Source: Membranipora membranacea
Taxonomy: Eukaryota > Bryozoa > Gymnolaemata > Cheilostomatida > Membraniporidae
Assembly: GCA_914767715.1 (NCBI GenBank)
Contig: OU612065.1
Location: 28,706,001-28,770,000, forward strand
Reading direction: 5' to 3'
DNA length: 64,000 nucleotides
Shown in pieces: positions 62,510-64,000 of this stretch. Every line of letters begins with the position of its first letter. Position 1 is the first letter of the stretch. The notes below the pieces were generated by a model that was given only the letters and a program-made list of their open reading frames with translations, was not told the DNA's origin and did not search any database. The position numbers were made by a program, and so were the translations under genes.

Positions 62510-63845
62510 TAATCTGGCCGTAAAAGACACCAAGGGTCCCCCCTTTGTTACTTTTTATAATTTTAAAGTCGCTCTCATCTCTGTTCTATTTATCGTAGGA
62601 TCTTCATATTCTGGAATTTGAATGAGGCCAATGAGGCCATCAACTGGTCAGAGTTTAAAAGAAATCCGATGGCTTTTTAATTTTTTCGCCTGCCGTTTGG
62701 CATGTTTTTTTATGTCAAAATTGGCCCTCGTTAAAAATGTTGCTGACGCCAATCTAAGAGGGGCAGCCCCGAACGGTTTTCCGTTCCAAAGTCAGCATGA
62801 AATTCCACACGGTATAGAGTAGGTGAGAAGGCAATCTATTTTTTAATCTGGCCGTAAAAAACACCAAGGGTCCCCCCTTTGTTACTTTTCATAATTTTAA
62901 AGTCGCTCTCATCTCTGTTCTATTTATCGTAGGATCTTCATATTCTGGAATTTGAATGAGGCCAATGAGGCCATCAACTGGTCAGAGTTTAAAAGAAATC
63001 CGATGGCTTTTTAATTTTTTCGCCTGCCGTTTGGCATGTTTTTTTATGTCAAAATTGGCCCTCGTTAAAAATGTTGCTGACGCCAATCTAAGAGGGGCAG
63101 CCCCGAACGGTTTTCCGTTCCAAAGTCAGCATGAAATTCCACACGGTATAGAGTAGGTTAGAAGGCAATCTATTTTTTAATCTGGCCGTAAAAGACACCA
63201 AGGGTCCCCCCTTTGTTACTTTTTATAATTTTAAAGTCGCTCTCATCTCTGTTCTATTTATCGTAGGATCTTCATATTCTGGAATTTGAATGAGGCCAAT
63301 GAGGCCATCAACTGGTCAGAGTTTAAAAGAAATCCGATGGCTTTTTAATTTTTTCGCCTGCCGTTTGGCATGTTTTTTTATGTCAAAATTGGCCCTCGTT
63401 AAAAATGTTGCTGACGCCAATCTAAGAGGGGCAGCCCCGAACGGTTTTCCGTTCCAAAGTCAGCATGAAATTCCACACGGTATAGAGTAGGTGAGAAGGC
63501 AATCTATTTTTTAATCTGGCCGTAAAAAACACCAAGGGTCCCCCCTTTGTTACTTTTCATAATTTTAAAGTCGCTCTCATCTCTGTTCTATTTATCGTAG
63601 GATCTTCATATTCTGGAATTTGAATGAGGCCAATGAGGCCATCAACTGGTCAGAGTTTAAAAGAAATCCGATGGCTTTTTAATTTTTTCGCCTGCCGTTT
63701 GGCATGTTTTTTTATGTCAAAATTGGCCCGCGTTAAAAATGTTGCTGACGCCAATCTAAGAGGGGCAGCCCCGAACGGTTTTCCGTTCCAAAGTCAGCAT
63801 GAAATTCCACACGGTATAGAGTAGGTTAGAAGGCAATCTATTTTT
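62510..63845 (+). repeat. Two-monomer (668-bp) duplication near the right edge
   Basis: TAAAAGACACC at 62521 and 63189, GTAGGTGAGAAGG at 62820 and 63488, and alternating TTTTTAT/TTTTCAT spacers recur at an offset of 668 bp. Limits are approximate because the flanking monomers are nearly identical to the repeated ones. Confidence 0.85.
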
Positions 63846-64000
63846 TAATCTGGCCGTAAAAAACACCAAGGGTCCCCCCTTTGTTACTTTTCATAATTTT
63901 AAAGTCGCTCTCATATCTGTTCTATTTATCGTAGGATCTTCATATTCTGGAACTTGAATGAGGCCAATGAGGCCATCAACTGGTCAGAGTTTAAAAGAAA

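Larger units (their letters stand above)
1..64000 (+). repeat. Satellite array of a 334-bp monomer, 191 complete copies
   Basis: The window is filled from first to last base by head-to-tail copies of one 334-bp sequence, with no inversion, gap or foreign insertion. Complete monomers run from 256 to 63957; bases 1-255 are the tail of one copy (monomer positions 80-334) and 63958-64000 the head of another. Lengths other than 334 are all explained by small indels: eight copies with an 8-bp deletion in the last third, two with a different 8-bp deletion, one with a 13-bp deletion, and single-base changes mostly in C, A or T runs. Copies differ from each other by a few bases, and variants recur at fixed spacings, which shows higher-order structure. 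No unique flank is present, so chromosomal location and organism cannot be read. Sequence composition and HORs are typical of satellite DNA spread by unequal exchange; a role in centromere or heterochromatin is inference only. Confidence 0.98.
52268..64000 (+). repeat. Near-consensus tract with short-range duplications
   Basis: About 35 monomers close to the reference, mainly with isolated changes. TTTTCAT replaces TTTTTAT in many. Broken frames occur at 52268 (TTATTCTCAAAA, 335 bp), 52937 (GTTTATAAG stop), 53271 (CGATGAC stop) and 57280 (T6 run, 333 bp); 54273 has an extra T after the frame (335 bp). Scattered marks recur without a full unit: GGCCCGCG at 53271, 53939, 57946 and 63624; CATATCTG with GGAACTTGAATG near 58231, 60239 and 63912; CTTGCCGTG near 58505, 59842, 60843 and 61187; CCGTTGG with TTATTTTTTTCG at 57613 and 62288. 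The final 43 bp begin another monomer. Confidence 0.85.

Noticed and set aside
256-63824. About 170 separate small protein genes
   Set aside because: They are copies of one satellite frame. Replacement changes dominate, stops and frameshifts are amplified with neighbours, and the rest of the monomer is equally conserved. I list one example as a low-confidence frame instead.
1-64000. CRISPR array
   Set aside because: The repeat is 334 bp with no alternation of short constant repeats and unique spacers, and no cas genes are present.
1-64000. Transposable element or nested insertion
   Set aside because: Every interval between landmarks is explained by monomers of 320-336 bp; no target-site duplication, terminal repeat or foreign segment is present.
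1-64000. Assembly duplication artefact as the cause of the HORs
   Set aside because: Units of several different sizes with private differences and in-register fusion monomers are hard to make by misassembly, though copy number of the near-identical units (3,674, 2,338 and 1,336 bp) still needs read support.

Overview
The whole 64,000-base window is one uninterrupted head-to-tail tandem array (satellite DNA) of a single 334-bp monomer. I find no unique-sequence gene, RNA gene, transposon or CRISPR array in it. Taking the recurring ATG of the monomer's small reading frame as position 1, there are 191 complete monomers between 256 and 63957, a 255-bp partial monomer at the left edge and a 43-bp partial one at the right edge. 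Every departure from 334 bp can be assigned to a visible small indel, and the net sum (-92 bp) accounts exactly for the observed span. All monomers point the same way and both ends run off the window, so the full array is longer than 64 kb. One counted monomer (1258-1591) has 134 G+C of 334, about 40%.

Organism: nothing here is a taxonomic marker. The monomer length (334 = 2 x 167, near a dinucleosome spacing), the layered higher-order repeats (HORs) and the lack of genes fit eukaryotic centromeric, pericentromeric or other heterochromatic satellite best. A giant prokaryotic tandem array cannot be excluded. I do not recognise the monomer as a named satellite family.

Layout. (1) 1-13282: two overlapping HOR levels. 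A 15-monomer, 5,011-bp period links 256-5266 to 5267-8606, and a perfectly ordered 11-monomer, 3,674-bp unit (types C to M) is present twice, at 5935-9608 and 9609-13282, with an older partial copy at 924-3596. (2) 13283-17280: a hybrid monomer, then loosely ordered monomers, one with a 13-bp deletion that removes a hairpin. (3) 17281-21956: a 7-monomer, 2,338-bp unit present twice. (4) 21957-24613: a 3-monomer, 994-bp unit present twice, carrying an 8-bp deletion. (5) 24614-48593: a large mosaic in which monomer types keep one cyclic order, P-Q-R-Y-S-T-U-V-(W), with whole blocks lost, duplicated or fused at in-register breakpoints; periods of 2,663, 1,996 and 1,336 bp are seen. (6) 48594-64000: monomers near the consensus, mostly with single changes, and local two-monomer (668-bp) duplications.

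Each monomer holds a 66-codon ATG-to-TAG frame (201 bp) and a 133-bp remainder. The frame is intact in roughly 170 of 191 copies, but I judge it more likely non-coding: most visible changes alter the amino acid, stop-bearing monomers have been amplified as freely as intact ones, and the 133-bp part is conserved similarly. The most structured element of the monomer is a pair of directly abutting perfect inverted repeats at monomer positions 139-165. The history visible is one of repeated unequal exchange between copies, always in 334-bp register.
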